Below, piece by piece: positions 1 to 12,606 of a stretch of DNA of 64,000 nucleotides (its first letter is position 1; the number at the start of each line of letters is the position of its first letter). The notes beneath the pieces were generated by a model that was given only the letters and a program-made list of their open reading frames with translations, was not told the DNA's origin and ran no database searches. The position numbers and the translations under genes are program-made. Location of the stretch: the NCBI GenBank assembly GCA_001414485.1, contig LLEY01000215.1, positions 26,481 through 90,480 of the forward strand, in the 5' to 3' direction. Source of the stretch: Calycina herbarum (Eukaryota > Ascomycota > Leotiomycetes > Helotiales > Pezizellaceae).

Positions 1-3000
1 ACTATTTTAAGAGACAGATCTTTATAAAGAACTTAGTCTTAGAATAAACCTTGTTAAAAAGCTTCTTATAACCAGGTCTAAACAGGAGTTGAGGATTTCC
101 CTCTGCCTTAGCTAATAGCCTTAGCTCTTTATTCTTTATAAGTCTATAGAAGAGTAGATGGAATTATACTTTAGCCTTTTTGTATTTGTAATTCCCGGAT
201 TCTAGTAACGTGTTAAGGTAGTAGAATCGAAGATAGTATACTATAAAGTCTCTATAACTAGTATAAGCTGTAATAAGCCGAGCTAGGACCTCTCTTAGTA
301 GCTAGAGAGTTCTAGGTTTCGAGAGCTAGGAAGTAAGACCTAGCCTCTTATAGATATCCGAGAGTATTATCTACTAAAGCTTGTTCGCGAGCTTAACCCC
401 TGTCTCTTTAACTTCTCTCTTAAGTATAGTAGTACAGAGTAAAGAAGGGCTGGGGGGGGGGGTGTTTAAGCCGCTTTCCCCGCAGCTTTGTCGGCAATTT
501 CATTCTCTTAAATTCCTATATAACTAGGGCACCACCGTGTCTAGATCTTCCCCGGGTATAGCTAAGTAAAGTCGAATACCTTATTAAAGGTTTCTTATAA
601 GGTGCTATAGGATCGGTGGGTTAGCTATAGTATAGCCTCGAGGTTATTAAGGTAAATCTAGTACTTTGTAGCCGAGGACTAAAAAGAGGATACGAGGGCA
701 AGCTTAAGACCGTGTAAGGCGGCTCTCGCTTCTATATCGTATATTTCTAAGGTTTTGCTAAAAGAGAAGAGCTTTGTATTTAAAACAACCCCTTCTCTTA
801 TAAGATATACACCTTCTCCTGTGTTTTTATCGTCTAAGCAAGAGCCGTCGGTAAATACAACTAGGTCCGTAGGCAGAACAGAGGCGAGGAATTCAAGGAA
901 TTCGGCTTTGTAAGAGTCTTTATTACTACTAGGGCTCGGGCTGGCTACCTCGAGAAGGCGGGCTTAGCGGTTGAACCCTCTACTCTATAAGGGGTCTTGA
1001 ATTAGATCGACTTCTTCTAAAGAGGGGAGAGGTTTAGAAGAGCGGTAAATAAGCCTAGCCTTTAAGCAAGGGTTATTTACACATCGCTTAAGCGAGTGTG
1101 CCGAGTCGAGTTATCGAGTTCTAGCCTTAAAAGCTCCGCTTTTTACTATAAGAGCAATTTCAGCGGCTAGGAGGCTAGATTCCATAAGGAGTACCGAGGT
1201 AGGAGTAGTTTTATAGACCGGGAGGATGATCCTAGTACACTTTATAACTACTCTATCTAGGAGAGTTAGGTAGCGGCCGATCCAGTTGTTTATAGTACCT
1301 GCTTAGCCTGTTTTCGTACGACTAGGGTACTAGGTCTCGTGCCTAAAATAGGCGATTAAGAGGATATAAGTAGTAACTGCTTGTTTTAGCAGATACGAGG
1401 GGGATCCTCTTACTATGTTTGTTATTCCTTTAAGAGTATTAGCTACAAGTGTAGCCTTGCTAGCTATTCTTTTAACGTAACTATAAAAGGTGAGGCAGGG
1501 GTCGAAGAAGATGCTAAGCTACCAGAGTTCCTATGTAGGCTCTATTGTCTTTCCTTTAACTATAATAGCAGGGGGGGGGCAGATGCCTCTCCCTCTTTGT
1601 TTCCTTTTATAAGAGAAGTAGATAAGTTCTGATTTTTCAGTGTTAAAGGTAATACCCTCGTCTATACCCTACTTAAGTACGCTTACTACCTGCTTTGCTA
1701 GGTCCTTAATATTCCCTGCCTTTAAAGGCCTAAAAGTAAGTAATCTAATGTCGTCAGCGTAGCCGAATCTCTGTACTACTAGAAGAGAGCTAACTTCTAA
1801 TCTAAAGAGGGGCTGGATATAGAGTATAAAGAGGATCGGTAAGATAGGCGAGCCTTATAGAAGGCTATACTAAAGCGGGGTAGCGTCGTCTACTTCTCTA
1901 TTAAGCTTTACTTTTACTAATCTATTAGTTAAGAAAGAGGAGACCTATTCTACGAGGTAATACAGCTATCCTTGCTCTCTTAACATTTTAATTAGACGGC
2001 TAGGGAGTACTATGTTAAAGGCGCCCTTAATATCGAGTATAAGAAGAGAGGCTTCCTACTTGTCTATAAGAGCTAACTTAATATCGAAGGTAAGATAGGT
2101 AGTAAGGTCTGTAGCAGCTCTTAGCGGAAGAGCTCTAAACTGGTTCTGCCCTAGAATAGAGTGCTTAATAGCTATCTAAGAGACTCGCTTAGCGAGGAGC
2201 CTTTCAAGCCCTTTTCTAAGGACCGAGAGTAGAGTAATTAGCTAGTATACTCGAGGGGAGGACTTGTCTTTCTTATTAGGTTTTAGGATAATAGCGACGA
2301 CAGCGGATCGGAAGATCTTCGGGTAGAAGCCTATCTCTATACAGCCTCTGAATAGTAGGAAGATAAGGTTCGAGATCTATAGCTAGGCTACTTTAAGGAC
2401 CTCTATTACTAGCTCGTCTTCTCCTAGTACAGTTAAAGCTTTGCTAAGGATCGATTCCTTAACCTTGTATAAAGTAAGATCTGCTTATAAGAGGGCCTAA
2501 GTAGAAGTAGTTAGGGTGTTGAATAGTATATCCCTAACTTCGGCCTTGTTTATAAGCAGCTCCTATACGAGGATCTTCTGCTTCTCCTAAGTAGTAAAGC
2601 CTAGCTAACCTGCCGAGTCTCTTAAGAGAGGAGACTTGTATATTCCAGTGCTCTAGTGCTACTTATAAATCTTAAAGACGTCTTTGCTCTTCGTAGCCTT
2701 ATCGATTAGGTTATAGAAGTGTTCTCTCTTTGCCTTCTAGATTTCCTATCTTAGACTCCTATAAAGAGACTTCAAGGCTCGAGGGCTCGCGTTAAGCCTT
2801 TATACCTGCCTTGCCTCAGTGGCCGCCGTCTAGCATTCCTTATTCTACTAGAGGTGTCCGAATCCATGTCCGAGACCTCGCTTAGTACTACAGAGGTACG
2901 TGCTATATACGCTCTCGGTGATAAATCCTACTAAGGCCTCTAGCGATTCCGTGTTTGGTTATTACGTAAGTTCGTATAGCTATTACGTTTCAAGCTTACT

Positions 3001-5540
3001 TTAGAGGGTAGTCTCGAAGGTTTTAATATCAAGAGTACTAAGTTTCAAAAGCAGATCCTTCTCTATTAGGTTTCCTATATACAGAAGCCGGGTAAGAAGT
3101 GGGAGGTAGTTAGAGCTATACTTAAAGGTAAGGTCTATCTCGGTAGACGCCCCTCTTTAGTAGAGGTTGCTTAAGTAAAAGGCAAGGTCGAGGGTATTGC
3201 CGAGGTTGTACGTTTACGTCCTAGAAGGGGTAGAGAGTTATAGCCCTCTGTTCTCTGTCTAGTTGATAAGCAAGGGGGCTTATATACTTTCCTGCCTAAG
3301 GAAATCCGGTTACTAGAGCTAGCTCTTTAGGTTTAAGTCGCCGGCTATAAGAGTATTCGTTATAGTAATATATTATAAGTAAAGAACGAGGTTAATAGCC
3401 TCTCTAGCGCCCTTAGCGCCTAGGAGGGCGTTATATATGTTAAGGATATATAACAGGAGGCCTTAGAAGAGCGTGATCTCGATATAAACAAGGTCTCGGC
3501 ATTTAAGCGAGGGTGTAATCAGTGTTTATTAACTCAAGAGAATCCCCGCTCCTTTTTATATAAATATAAGCACTCTAGAGGGGTCATCGTTCTAGTTATA
3601 TATAGGTGTGAAGCAGGTGTAATTCGGGTAGTGTCTTATAATCTGACAGCTAATCTCTCTCTAGTATATATACGGTTCCTAGATAAGGACTATGTCGACT
3701 CGTCTAGAGTGAGCTAGTTAGAGAACCAGCTCCTAGTACTCGCTAGACTTATAAACGTTAATCTGTAGAACTTAGAGGCAGTGGTTTTTAACAAGCTCTT
3801 ATCTACTTATAGAGAAACTATAATAGTATTTCCTTAGGTTCTTCGAATAGAGAGGTCGTCGGGAGCCTCTTCTATAGGAGTGTCTATAGGGGTGTTAAAA
3901 TCATCTTCTTAGGATAGTAAGATAGGCGAGGTAGGCGAGGTAGGCGAGGTAGGCGGGAGGGGCGAGAGGGGCAAGGAAGGTGAGGTAGGCGAGGTAGGTA
4001 AGGCAGGCGAAGTAGGCGAGGTAGTCGAGTTAGAAGAGCTGTCTACTCTAGCTTATAGGGTAGCCGGAGCTTCTATGTCTCGGCTACTACAAGGGGAGTC
4101 TTCCTCCCTTCTTATCTATATTTTATTATATACTTGCTAAATAGTTCTCTTATTCTCGGTTGAGGGGCATGTCTCTAAGTTCCTTAGTCTAAGCTGGCAC
4201 CCTAGGTCGTCTAAGGCGTGAGGTCTACTATAATATAGGCACTTTAGCTTATACTATATATATCGTAAACACGTAGGGTAAAAGTCTTTAGAGTGTTAAG
4301 TAGTACTGTATAGACAGCACCGTTGGTTCTTCCCACAGTTCCTTTAGTTATACCACCTCTAGTACTTAGAGCACTGTGTAATTGTAGAAACCTTAGAAAG
4401 AGGTTTAAAGAAGACTCTTCTACTAAGAAGAGATGTTATATCTAGGATAGCTACGCTATCCTAGGCTTCTTCCTCTTTAAAGAAGACAGTCTAGGAGGTG
4501 TAGAACAGCTTATCCGATAGCGAGATCATTGTTATATTAACCTTTATAGGGGCTATTCCGATTCGTTCCTTAATTACTATAGCTACTACTTTAGAAGTAG
4601 TAGAGACGAGAGTCGATATAATTGCTCCTTTTTCGTTAATCTCGACGGCTTCGATACTTCAGAGTATCCCTAATAAGTAGTATACTACCTAGTTTTATAA
4701 GGTCTTAATCTTAGCTATAGAGAATAGCGTCTATATAAATACCTTCTTTGTCGATAATAGGGCTTCTAGAGCAGCCTCGTTCTTTAGTACAATAGCGAAA
4801 CCAGAGCTAACTAAGAGGACCTCTTATACAAGCTCTTTACAGCCTATCTTTAGATTACAAAGGGTAAGAAAGATAGCTAGAGTAGAATATTTCCTTTCCG
4901 AGGAATCAGGGGGTAGTCGGATAAAGACTCTAAGGTCTGGTTTAGCTAAAGAACCCTTGTTCTTGTCCTTCTATAGCTTTGAAGTACTAGTAGATAGAGA
5001 GAGAGAGAGAGTAGGGTATTATTACTAGTATACTTTTAGGCGCTAAGGCACCTTTTACAGTCTATACGTATAAAAAATTTTCGGCCGAGCCTAGAGAGAA
5101 GGGAGGAGTCGTAGATAGCGTAGGGCCCTCTCTATATATAATAGAGGAGGTTTCTGAGATTAAGAGTAGTAGGGGGGGTGTCTCTAAGGTGTATACTTAG
5201 TGGAATAGTAGGCTGATATCGGTAACTTAAGTATAAAAGGCTCGGAGGTAGGGAAGAAGGTTAGAAGGGGCTTTGTTAAGAGCAGTGCTTAGGTAGTGAT
5301 CTAGAGCTTCTACAGTTCCTCCGAAGAAGGTTTAGCCTATAGTACTATGCTTAAGAGCTTTAGAAGTTGCTAAGACAAAGTGTTATTATATATTCGGAAG
5401 AGGGGGGATCGGGCGCCCTCCCTCTTTTACTAGGTCTCTTCTCAGAGGCGTAGGTAAGGCTGGAGGCCTTCTAAGAGAGGTTTCTATAGAAGGAAATCGG
5501 CTTATTAAGTACGAGTAGATGAGAGCGAGTAATTTAGAAC
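1..5540 (-). mobile_element. RIP-degraded non-LTR (Tad/I-like LINE) retrotransposon, 3' end outside window
   Basis: Read on the minus strand, the stretch runs from a gag-like ORF1 with CCHC zinc-knuckle remnants (about 4150-4400), through an endonuclease/exonuclease-phosphatase-like part (about 2900-3850), a reverse transcriptase part (about 1000-2600) and an RNase H part (about 450-900). No long ORF survives: Trp and Gln codons have become TAG/TAA, as expected from RIP (CpA to TpA). The first 100 bases are the reverse complement of about 45060-45160, so a second copy lies on the other strand. A tract of repeated Ser-Pro-Thr codons sits at 3920-4030. The right edge is set where gypsy-like RT sequence begins. 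Class is confident; exact ends are not. Confidence 0.85.
3918..4032. repeat. Imperfect 9-bp tandem repeat inside the LINE
   Basis: A run of GGCGAGGTA-type units. On the minus strand it would encode repeated Ser-Pro-Thr in the degenerate LINE. It is less AT-rich than its surroundings. Confidence 0.7.
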
Positions 5541-5549
5541 AAAAAATTC

Positions 5550-8500
5550 GATCTACGAAAAAAGGTATACTTCGTCTATATAACTAAGAATTTGTATTTG
5601 TCGATATTAAGAAAGAGCTCTATATCTTTAAGCTTCTTTAGAATAAGCTTAACTTGTTCTTCGTATTCTTCGAGGGTTCTATCTATAAAGATTAGAATAT
5701 CGTCTATATAAGCAGAGTAGAAGTCGTCTAGGTATTTCTATAGCGTCTAGTTAACGTATTTTTAGAACGTACTTAGTACGTTCGCGAGTTTAAAAGAGAT
5801 AACTATCTATTTATATAATCCGTATCTTATATAAAAGGCTGTCTTCTATTTATCTTCTTTTATAATCTAGATTTAGTAAAAAGCTTAGCTTACGTCGAGT
5901 TTCGTATATAGTTTTGCCTTCTCTACTCGTTATAAGGTTTCGTAGATTAGAGAAAGTAAATACTAGTTCTTTCGTATAACTTTATTTAGAGTATAGTAAT
6001 CGATATAGAACTATAAACCTCCTTCTAGCTTTCGTATAAAGAGTATAGAGATAGCGGCAGAAGAGTTACTAACTCGAATCTAGCCTTTATCTATATACTC
6101 TATAAGTGTTCTTTAAAGAATAAGAAGTTTATTATAAGATATATTATAGAGTAGCCTCTAAAAGACCGTAGCTTTCTTTCTATCTTCTTTTATAAGTTCG
6201 ATCTAGTAGTCTATTCTATTACCTCGTAGAGAAGGTACTTTATCCGAGTCTTTTAAGCTAAAGGCGCTAAGGTAATCCTAGAATTATAGTAGTAGCTTCG
6301 TTTAAGAATCCGTTTTCGTCTTCTTTATCTTCTTAAGAGCCTTAGTAATATCTTATAAGCTAGCTAAGAATACTTATATATTTCAGCGAGACTTATTCGT
6401 TATTATCTAAAAAGCCTTAATATAGTTAGAGTTAACTTATAACCGACATATACTACTTTTACACCTAAATATAAGGTAAATATCTTAAAATATTTATATC
6501 TTCTACTTATTTATAATATAATTACTTTAAGAGGTTAACTAATTCGAGAGTTAACTATAATTCTATCTACTTAAACTATCTAGTAGATCTATACGTAAAA
6601 ATTTATTATATAGTTAAGTAAGACAAAGTAGTAAATTATACGTTTTATACTAAAAAGTAAGCGAAAACACCGAGAAAAACGTAATATCCCGTACGTATAA
6701 AGATTATATAAGCAGCACAGCTTACTAGTATTATATATTAAATTAAAAGATAGATAGACTACTTCTTAAACTGAATTCTTAATCTTAGAAAAATCTATAA
6801 AGCGTAAGAGTAAAGATATATATTCGTAGAGTAGGTAAAACAGCTGTTTTTAGTAGGGTTTTAGAAAGTATCGGTTATAAGTTATCTAGTACTGTAGAGA
6901 TAGGCTAGTAATCGATAGAATTCGAGCTACTTACTTCTAGAATTTCAGCTTAATTTCGTATAAACGTATTCGTTAAAGAGATAAGGTATTCAGAAGTAGG
7001 ACTGTTAATTCAAGCGTCTTATTTAATAATCTAAGAGAGTCCTAGAATTATATCGTATAACTCTAAGTAAGAAATAACGTAGAGAAACGACCTAGCTTCG
7101 TAGTATCTATCGATGTCTAAAGAGACAGCGGTAATCTCTATTACTATATCGTCTAAGAGGGTATTAAAGCTAGAGAGCTCTTAAGAGGAGATAGAAATAT
7201 ACTAAAGGTTATTCTAGGTAGTAAAGAAGAAGCTAACAAGTCTATATAATAAATATCTAGAGTTAAGAAGAGTCTTTATAAAACATTCTTTATTAACTAA
7301 CGTAGAAACTAAAAACAGAGAACTATCTATCGACTTCTCTTAGAACTTAATCTATTCTTCTACTACTTCTTTTAAAACCTTCTTCTACTTCTAATAACGT
7401 CTTTTGCTAAAAGCTATTCTTTTTCTAAATCGTTGGAGTTAGAGTTAAAGACCTCTATAATTCTTTCTTTTCCTTTTACGTCTCTTCTTTTAACGTCTTC
7501 GTCTTCTTTCTAGATAGAAGCTGTCTAAACCTTCTTTATTCGTTTAAGTAACGCTTTCTTCGTCGTCTACTTTATCTTTGTCTTATAATCTTAGACTTAG
7601 TATCCCTCGAGTCTATATCTTAGGTAAAAGCCTAAGCTTCTTCTTTTAGTAAGGACTTTGTCTAAGCTCTATCGTAGTTCCTTTAGTCGAGCAGAGACGA
7701 CCGCTATAGTTGGTTCCTAGTCTATTATATTATATAAGGAACTGTCTTTTAATTCGTACGTAGCTTAATTCTACGTAGGTCTAGCTCTAGGCAAAGTCGT
7801 TCGTAGCTTCTTCGTTCGCTAAGCTATAAGTTTAGCGACTTCGTTTAGCTGATTAGTAATCATTTATAATTATCTATAATATCTATTATAGGTACTATCT
7901 TCTTAAATACTAATAGTTATAGTAATTAGCTTTATATTAAGAGTAGTCTTTAAGTAGCTCTTCTTAATTATATCGTTCTATCTCTAGCTAGAAGCTTCTA
8001 AGATTAGCTGATCAAATTTGTTAAGGAATTTACTAAAAGGCTATTAGCCTTGCTTTGTTTAGTTAATCTAGCTAAGTGCTTTTTACTATAGTCGAGGGTC
8101 GTAGAACGCTATATAAAGCTGTCTTATAAATTCTAAAACTGTAAACCTGCTTTATAAGCGAGCGTATTCTATCTAGAGGAAAATCCTTATAGCTACGTCT
8201 CTTAAGAGTTGTCTAAAGATATACTAAACTCTCTCTTTCTCTTCTCTAATTAATAGACTATCTATTTCTAGCTTTACTTATAAAAGGCCTTCGAATTAAG
8301 AAAAGAGGTTAGACGTACTTCTGTTATATCTTTCTAGATATAGAAGGTAGTGTTTTAGCTTACGATTAGTATTTGTAACTAAGGCTAGTATAGAAGTAGG
8401 TATAGGTTATAAAGAGATGGTTTCGTTCCTTTTAGAGAGAGAAAGTCTTACTTCGAGCTTTATAAGAGCTTCGTCTTATTAGCTAGAAAGGTTCGTTATT

Positions 8501-8950
8501 AACTAGTTCTAACTTTTAGTAAGAAGCTATATCTCTTACTACTACTAGTTAAACATGTCTATCAACTACTACGGAGGTTCTTATATAGGTCCTTATATAT
8601 CTACTAAGTTTATATCCTCTATTATATTTATAGTCGTCTACTATATATTTTAGACTATTATATTTATAGTCGTCTACTATATGCTTTAGACTGTCGTATT
8701 CGTATAAAACCGTGTGTTTCAACTATAAAGGATTTTCGTACTTATATTATATATATAAGAAGAGTTCGTAGAATCTACTATATATAGTTCGTTCGACGTA
8801 CTTAATAAACGAATATAAGAAAGGATAAGTTAATTCTAATATTATAGGCTAAATATAAAGAGGTTAATAGATAGGGTTATCTTTATTATAAGAAGAATTA
8901 ACTAAGAAAGAAAAGAGAAGAAGTCTATTCTACGTACGAGGAAAGGGGTT
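5550..8950 (-). mobile_element. Truncated, RIP-degraded Ty3/gypsy fragment (gag to reverse transcriptase)
   Basis: On the minus strand, around 5640-5740, a readable reverse transcriptase segment contains the Tyr-x-Asp-Asp box (AYIDDILIF). The protease/gag part is towards 8900. RNase H and integrase are missing because the element stops where the LINE begins at about 5540. No LTR pair was found. It belongs to a different family from the complete gypsy element at 45581-51431, since the RT flanking residues differ. Short direct repeats of about 45 bp lie at 8610-8700. Confidence 0.7.
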
Positions 8951-9240
8951 TTATATATAGAGGCTATATATAATTACCGGTTATTAGAACGATGTTAGAA
9001 CCTCTTATATCGAGGTTACGTAAGGTTACGTTTTATACGAAAGTCGGTAGACCGAGTACTCTTTAGATATAAACTGTTATAAATACTTTCTAGCTAATTC
9101 TATTTATCCTATCTAACTAATTATAGCGCTTTATTTATTTTTTACTTAAGAGTTTATATAGTTTATAAAATACGTAGACGACCTATTTACTAAGCTAACT
9201 CTAAATCTATAATAATCTCTTATCGTTGCTAAGCTTTAAG
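8951..9240. other. AT-rich RIP-affected DNA without recognisable gene
   Basis: Low-complexity AT-rich sequence continuing the transposon island. Base composition returns to normal at about 9240. Confidence 0.5.
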
Positions 9241-9392
9241 CCAACGGTGATATGCCCTCTGGGTCTATGGCTCTCCTCGCGTATTGTTTAACTGTAGCGT
9301 CCCAGATAAACTCACTCCACTGCCCTGAGAGAGGTTTATACTCGTACTGCCAGTCGCCTGGAGTTCGGACATGTACTGGGTCGCTTTGGTAT

Positions 9393-10129
9393 TTAGAGTT
9401 GCGACTGTGTCCCCAACCGCTTCGGAAAGGGTCGGGCTCTCTGTTTCTTCGTCATCTGGGTCCGAAAAATGCTGGGAATCGGAAGGGGTCTTAGGTCCTT
9501 CGATTCTAGATGTGAGAAAGGCTGGGAAAGGAAGGGAGTATCAGGTTCTCCGATTTCGAGATCTAAACAAGAATCAGTATGAGAATTGAAAATAACCTCT
9601 CCCTCTTTAGGTACCGATCTCGAATCGAAACTCATCTCATCTACCTTCTCCTCGAAATTTTGCATATAAACATCCTTCGACCGCTTCCCCTCAACCTCCT
9701 CCAAGACGGCAGCTAAAATATCTAAATTAATACTATCTAAGACATCTTCTAAATCGAGTAATAAGCAGCTAAAACTCTATAAGCCGCCGCCTTCTGAGTT
9801 ACATTCAACACATTACTCCATCTAAATCTCTAGAGATAAACCTCATCTCTTAACCAAGGCGCTTTCTTCTCCTTCGCAGGATGGAGTTTGATGAATGTAG
9901 CTTCCTTGACCTCCTCTTCAAGAGATCCCAATGACTTTTGGAAGATCATCTTTGGGCGATTTTGGGCATGGTTTGAAGCTCGGACGCGATGGCTCTTTGG
10001 ATTGCTTGGTGAAATTTTGCTGCGATGGCGTGGGCTGGGAGAGAAGGTTTCTTTTAGGAAAGCCATTTTGGGGTTTTACGGATTAGGCTTCGTACGGCAA
10101 TGGCGCTGGTGGGTTCTTTGGTGTTAGGC
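9393..10129 (-). pseudogene. Decayed gene remnant at the island edge, product unknown
   Basis: On the minus strand, an open segment beginning at the ATG at 10066 runs to a TAG at 9830. It is then followed by protein-like sequence interrupted by several TAG/TAA codons (9700-9830) that look like CAG/CAA turned into stops. After a frame change it becomes open again to 9393, reading into an acidic stretch. An alternative ATG at about 10129 opens another frame. Reading frames therefore cannot be joined with confidence. The C-to-T type stops suggest RIP leaking out of the adjacent transposon island. No domain was recognised. Confidence 0.4.
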
Positions 10130-11108
10130 ATTTTGAAAGATTTTTGCGTGTTTCTGGGTTATTTAGCTTGTGTTTAACTGTAACTTGTGGGGTTTTTTGC
10201 GTGGATGATGATAATTGGAGAAAGGGAAGGGTTTGGGAAGAGAGGGAATCAGTTATCTGCAAGTGATGGAGTTGTTTGGGAAAATCTTTTTGTGGTATTA
10301 GAACTATTTTGATAGTGGGCTTTCTTTTGTCAGTTGTAAGTATTTTTTATTTTGGTTCGAGGAGACGGTTTCCTTTTGTGATGGTAAAACTGTTCTGATA
10401 GTGTGATTTCTTGTGTGGTCAATTTTACTCTTATTCGAGTTTACTTTAGTCTCGTCCGAGTTGGCATCTTTAGCAAGAGAATCATGGGAGAAGGCCATCC
10501 AGGATTCGAGGAATCAAATTATTAGAGCTCCTTGCCAAAATTGACCAAACTTAGGTTGTATTGTTCCCTTATCTTATTAGAAATTGAGCAAAAACTTTCG
10601 TACCTAATCACTCAAATTTACTTTATCTCACATTTGTAGTAAAAAGGTTGTAGAAAGAATTCATTTTCCAACAAGCGATGAATCTTTTGCTTGGTCGTGG
10701 TTCCTTGGAAAATGTAGACGAGAACATAAAATGATGAGTAGCATTGAAAATCTGTGAGGGTTATGTTGGCCATCCATCCAGTAAAAGTTGGAAAATGCCT
10801 TGCACTTCGAGGGACAAGATTGGGAATAGAGGGAAGTTTTGTTTTCATTCAATGAAAATGTGAAACAATGAGCCTTTAATTTCTTTGGGAGTTTCATTGT
10901 CTGATTGTTGAAGCAGTCGCTTTGAAGGTTTGGATTGAAAAACAACTTTCTTAAGCGAGTCTAGGTCTAGAAACATAAAACTGGGAGTTTTAAACAGCGT
11001 CTTTTAATACAACGAATTGAATGGAATAGTGGTTTTAAGGGATATGGAAAGATCTACAGTTCAAGTATAACAGTAATCATCCACTCTTGCATATTCATAC
11101 AAGCCACG
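10130..11108. other. Intergenic, no supported gene
   Basis: AT-rich unique-looking sequence. Short minus-strand ORFs at 10304-10945 have no family resemblance, start context or splice support. Confidence 0.5.
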
Positions 11109-11711
11109 ATGTCTTCTTTCACTCGACCCGATATTCTCCGTCCCAATCTCGCAACTCTACTTACGCCACTTGCCACTAGCGCGTATTTTGAGCAATTTAA
11201 AACTCATTCCGACGTGCCCGTTAAGAGCAGAGCTCACCATCTTCATTTTACATGGGATGAGACGACACTAAGACGGGACACTTCTAACCTTGAAGAATTA
11301 TACGCTGGAGAGTGGCGGTACTCCCGAGAGGGCGTGCAGTATCGACAAATTAATATAGAAGATCCGCGCCTTTTCAAATGGTTTGTTGACGGAGGCCAAT
11401 TCCAATACGTAGCCATGGGAGTCGTCGATTACAAAGACGGGTTCAAAATCGCTATGAGAGATAAGATGTTTTTCCCAGATGGCGCTTTGTACTCGACCGG
11501 CCTGGACAGTCGTGGATGGGTGAAAAACCCAACGGGTTACACCATTGCTCGTTGTAAAAAGCACGGAGGAAAAGTGGCGCTTGGGAAGCCTACGCTACCT
11601 CCAGAGCATTGGGTTAACACTATCGATCACCACATCGGCCGCTTCGTGCTAAAGAGTGCGAGAAATATCTCGCAAAAACTGACCGGGAAACGCAGAGACA
11701 CAGAACGATAA
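11109..11711 (+). CDS. Hypothetical protein, 200 aa
   Basis: A single uninterrupted reading frame from an ATG in good context (CACGATG) to TAA. The protein is soluble, with no signal peptide or membrane segment. It is rich in aromatic residues in the middle (about residues 65-130), which gives it a beta-rich look, and it ends in a basic tail (KLTGKRRDTER). I do not recognise a domain. It lies between the decayed remnant to its left and an F-box-like gene to its right. Normal base composition and codon use argue for a real, perhaps lineage-restricted, gene. Confidence 0.65.
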   Translation: MSSFTRPDILRPNLATLLTPLATSAYFEQFKTHSDVPVKSRAHHLHFTWDETTLRRDTSNLEELYAGEWRYSREGVQYRQINIEDPRLFKWFVDGGQFQYVAMGVVDYKDGFKIAMRDKMFFPDGALYSTGLDSRGWVKNPTGYTIARCKKHGGKVALGKPTLPPEHWVNTIDHHIGRFVLKSARNISQKLTGKRRDTER

Positions 11712-12606
11712 CTGGTTCTTTCCCCCCCCTTAGTTTGGACTTCACTGCTGTCTCTCGCTTGCCATTAAGAAACTACAACCCCCAATACTTAACTAAAGCA
11801 TACTGAATCAATAAAAGACCTCCTCCCTAATAATCATAATCGCACCTGCAGTTCATCAAATCGTGAAACAATGAAGGGGAAAAAAGTAGCAATGTATCGT
11901 GTAACTAATAGAAAGTATGTAGAGTTGCTTTAAGAAAGAGCCTCAGTAAACTAAATACCATAAGAAGAAGGCGTATAAGCTGAGAAATCAAGAGAGGGGT
12001 ACGTAGCATCGAAACGTGGCAATCAAAAACAATTTTTCACTACTGTTGTAAGCAAGTAAAAGTCTGCTAAAATCCAAGGTAAAAGTCCAACCTACATCAT
12101 CGCAAAAGTATCCATACTCGTGTTTACTCGGAGAAAGATCTACTCGTATCCTTCAAGGCTCGACTGAAATGGTAGCCATGAAGACTTTTTCCTGCCAAGT
12201 GGCATTTTTGGGTAGGCTCGAAGAAAGAGGTTGTCTTCGTTCTTTGTTCATTTAGCGGCTCAATGGAGACTCTTACATGTACGGTCAAGGTACAGACATA
12301 TTTAACAAAGAGCGTAGTGATCAAACAATGACTTTGTATTGCAAGAGTGAATAGTCTCTTGTTTGCTGTTCACATGCCTACTCGCTTAGCTAGTCTCTTG
12401 GCGCTGCTAGCGTCCCTTTTGGCCATAAGTAGCCAGTGTCTATCCGCTTAATCATAGCAGTTTACGAAGAACAATTGTAATCCTTGTCTATTTAAGAGGC
12501 GCGGGTTGGCAGTAAAACACAAGATCCCCAAGCATTTGTCACTTGAACAAATCTACTTCCTATTCACATCATTTCGCACCCACAAGCAGATATTTTTCAT
12601 ACAACA
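11712..12606. other. Intergenic, no supported gene
   Basis: No convincing ORF or RNA gene. It presumably holds the 3' UTR of the upstream gene and the promoter of the 416-aa gene. Confidence 0.5.

Noticed and set aside
3918..4032. CRISPR-like or regulatory repeat array
   Set aside because: Short contiguous 9-bp units without spacers inside a LINE ORF; a eukaryotic genome is indicated.
9252..9589. Plus-strand ORFs of 72-80 codons
   Set aside because: Overlap the more protein-like minus-strand remnant and have no features.
10304..10945. Minus-strand ORFs of 64-94 codons
   Set aside because: Low-complexity composition, no conserved motif and no splice partners.
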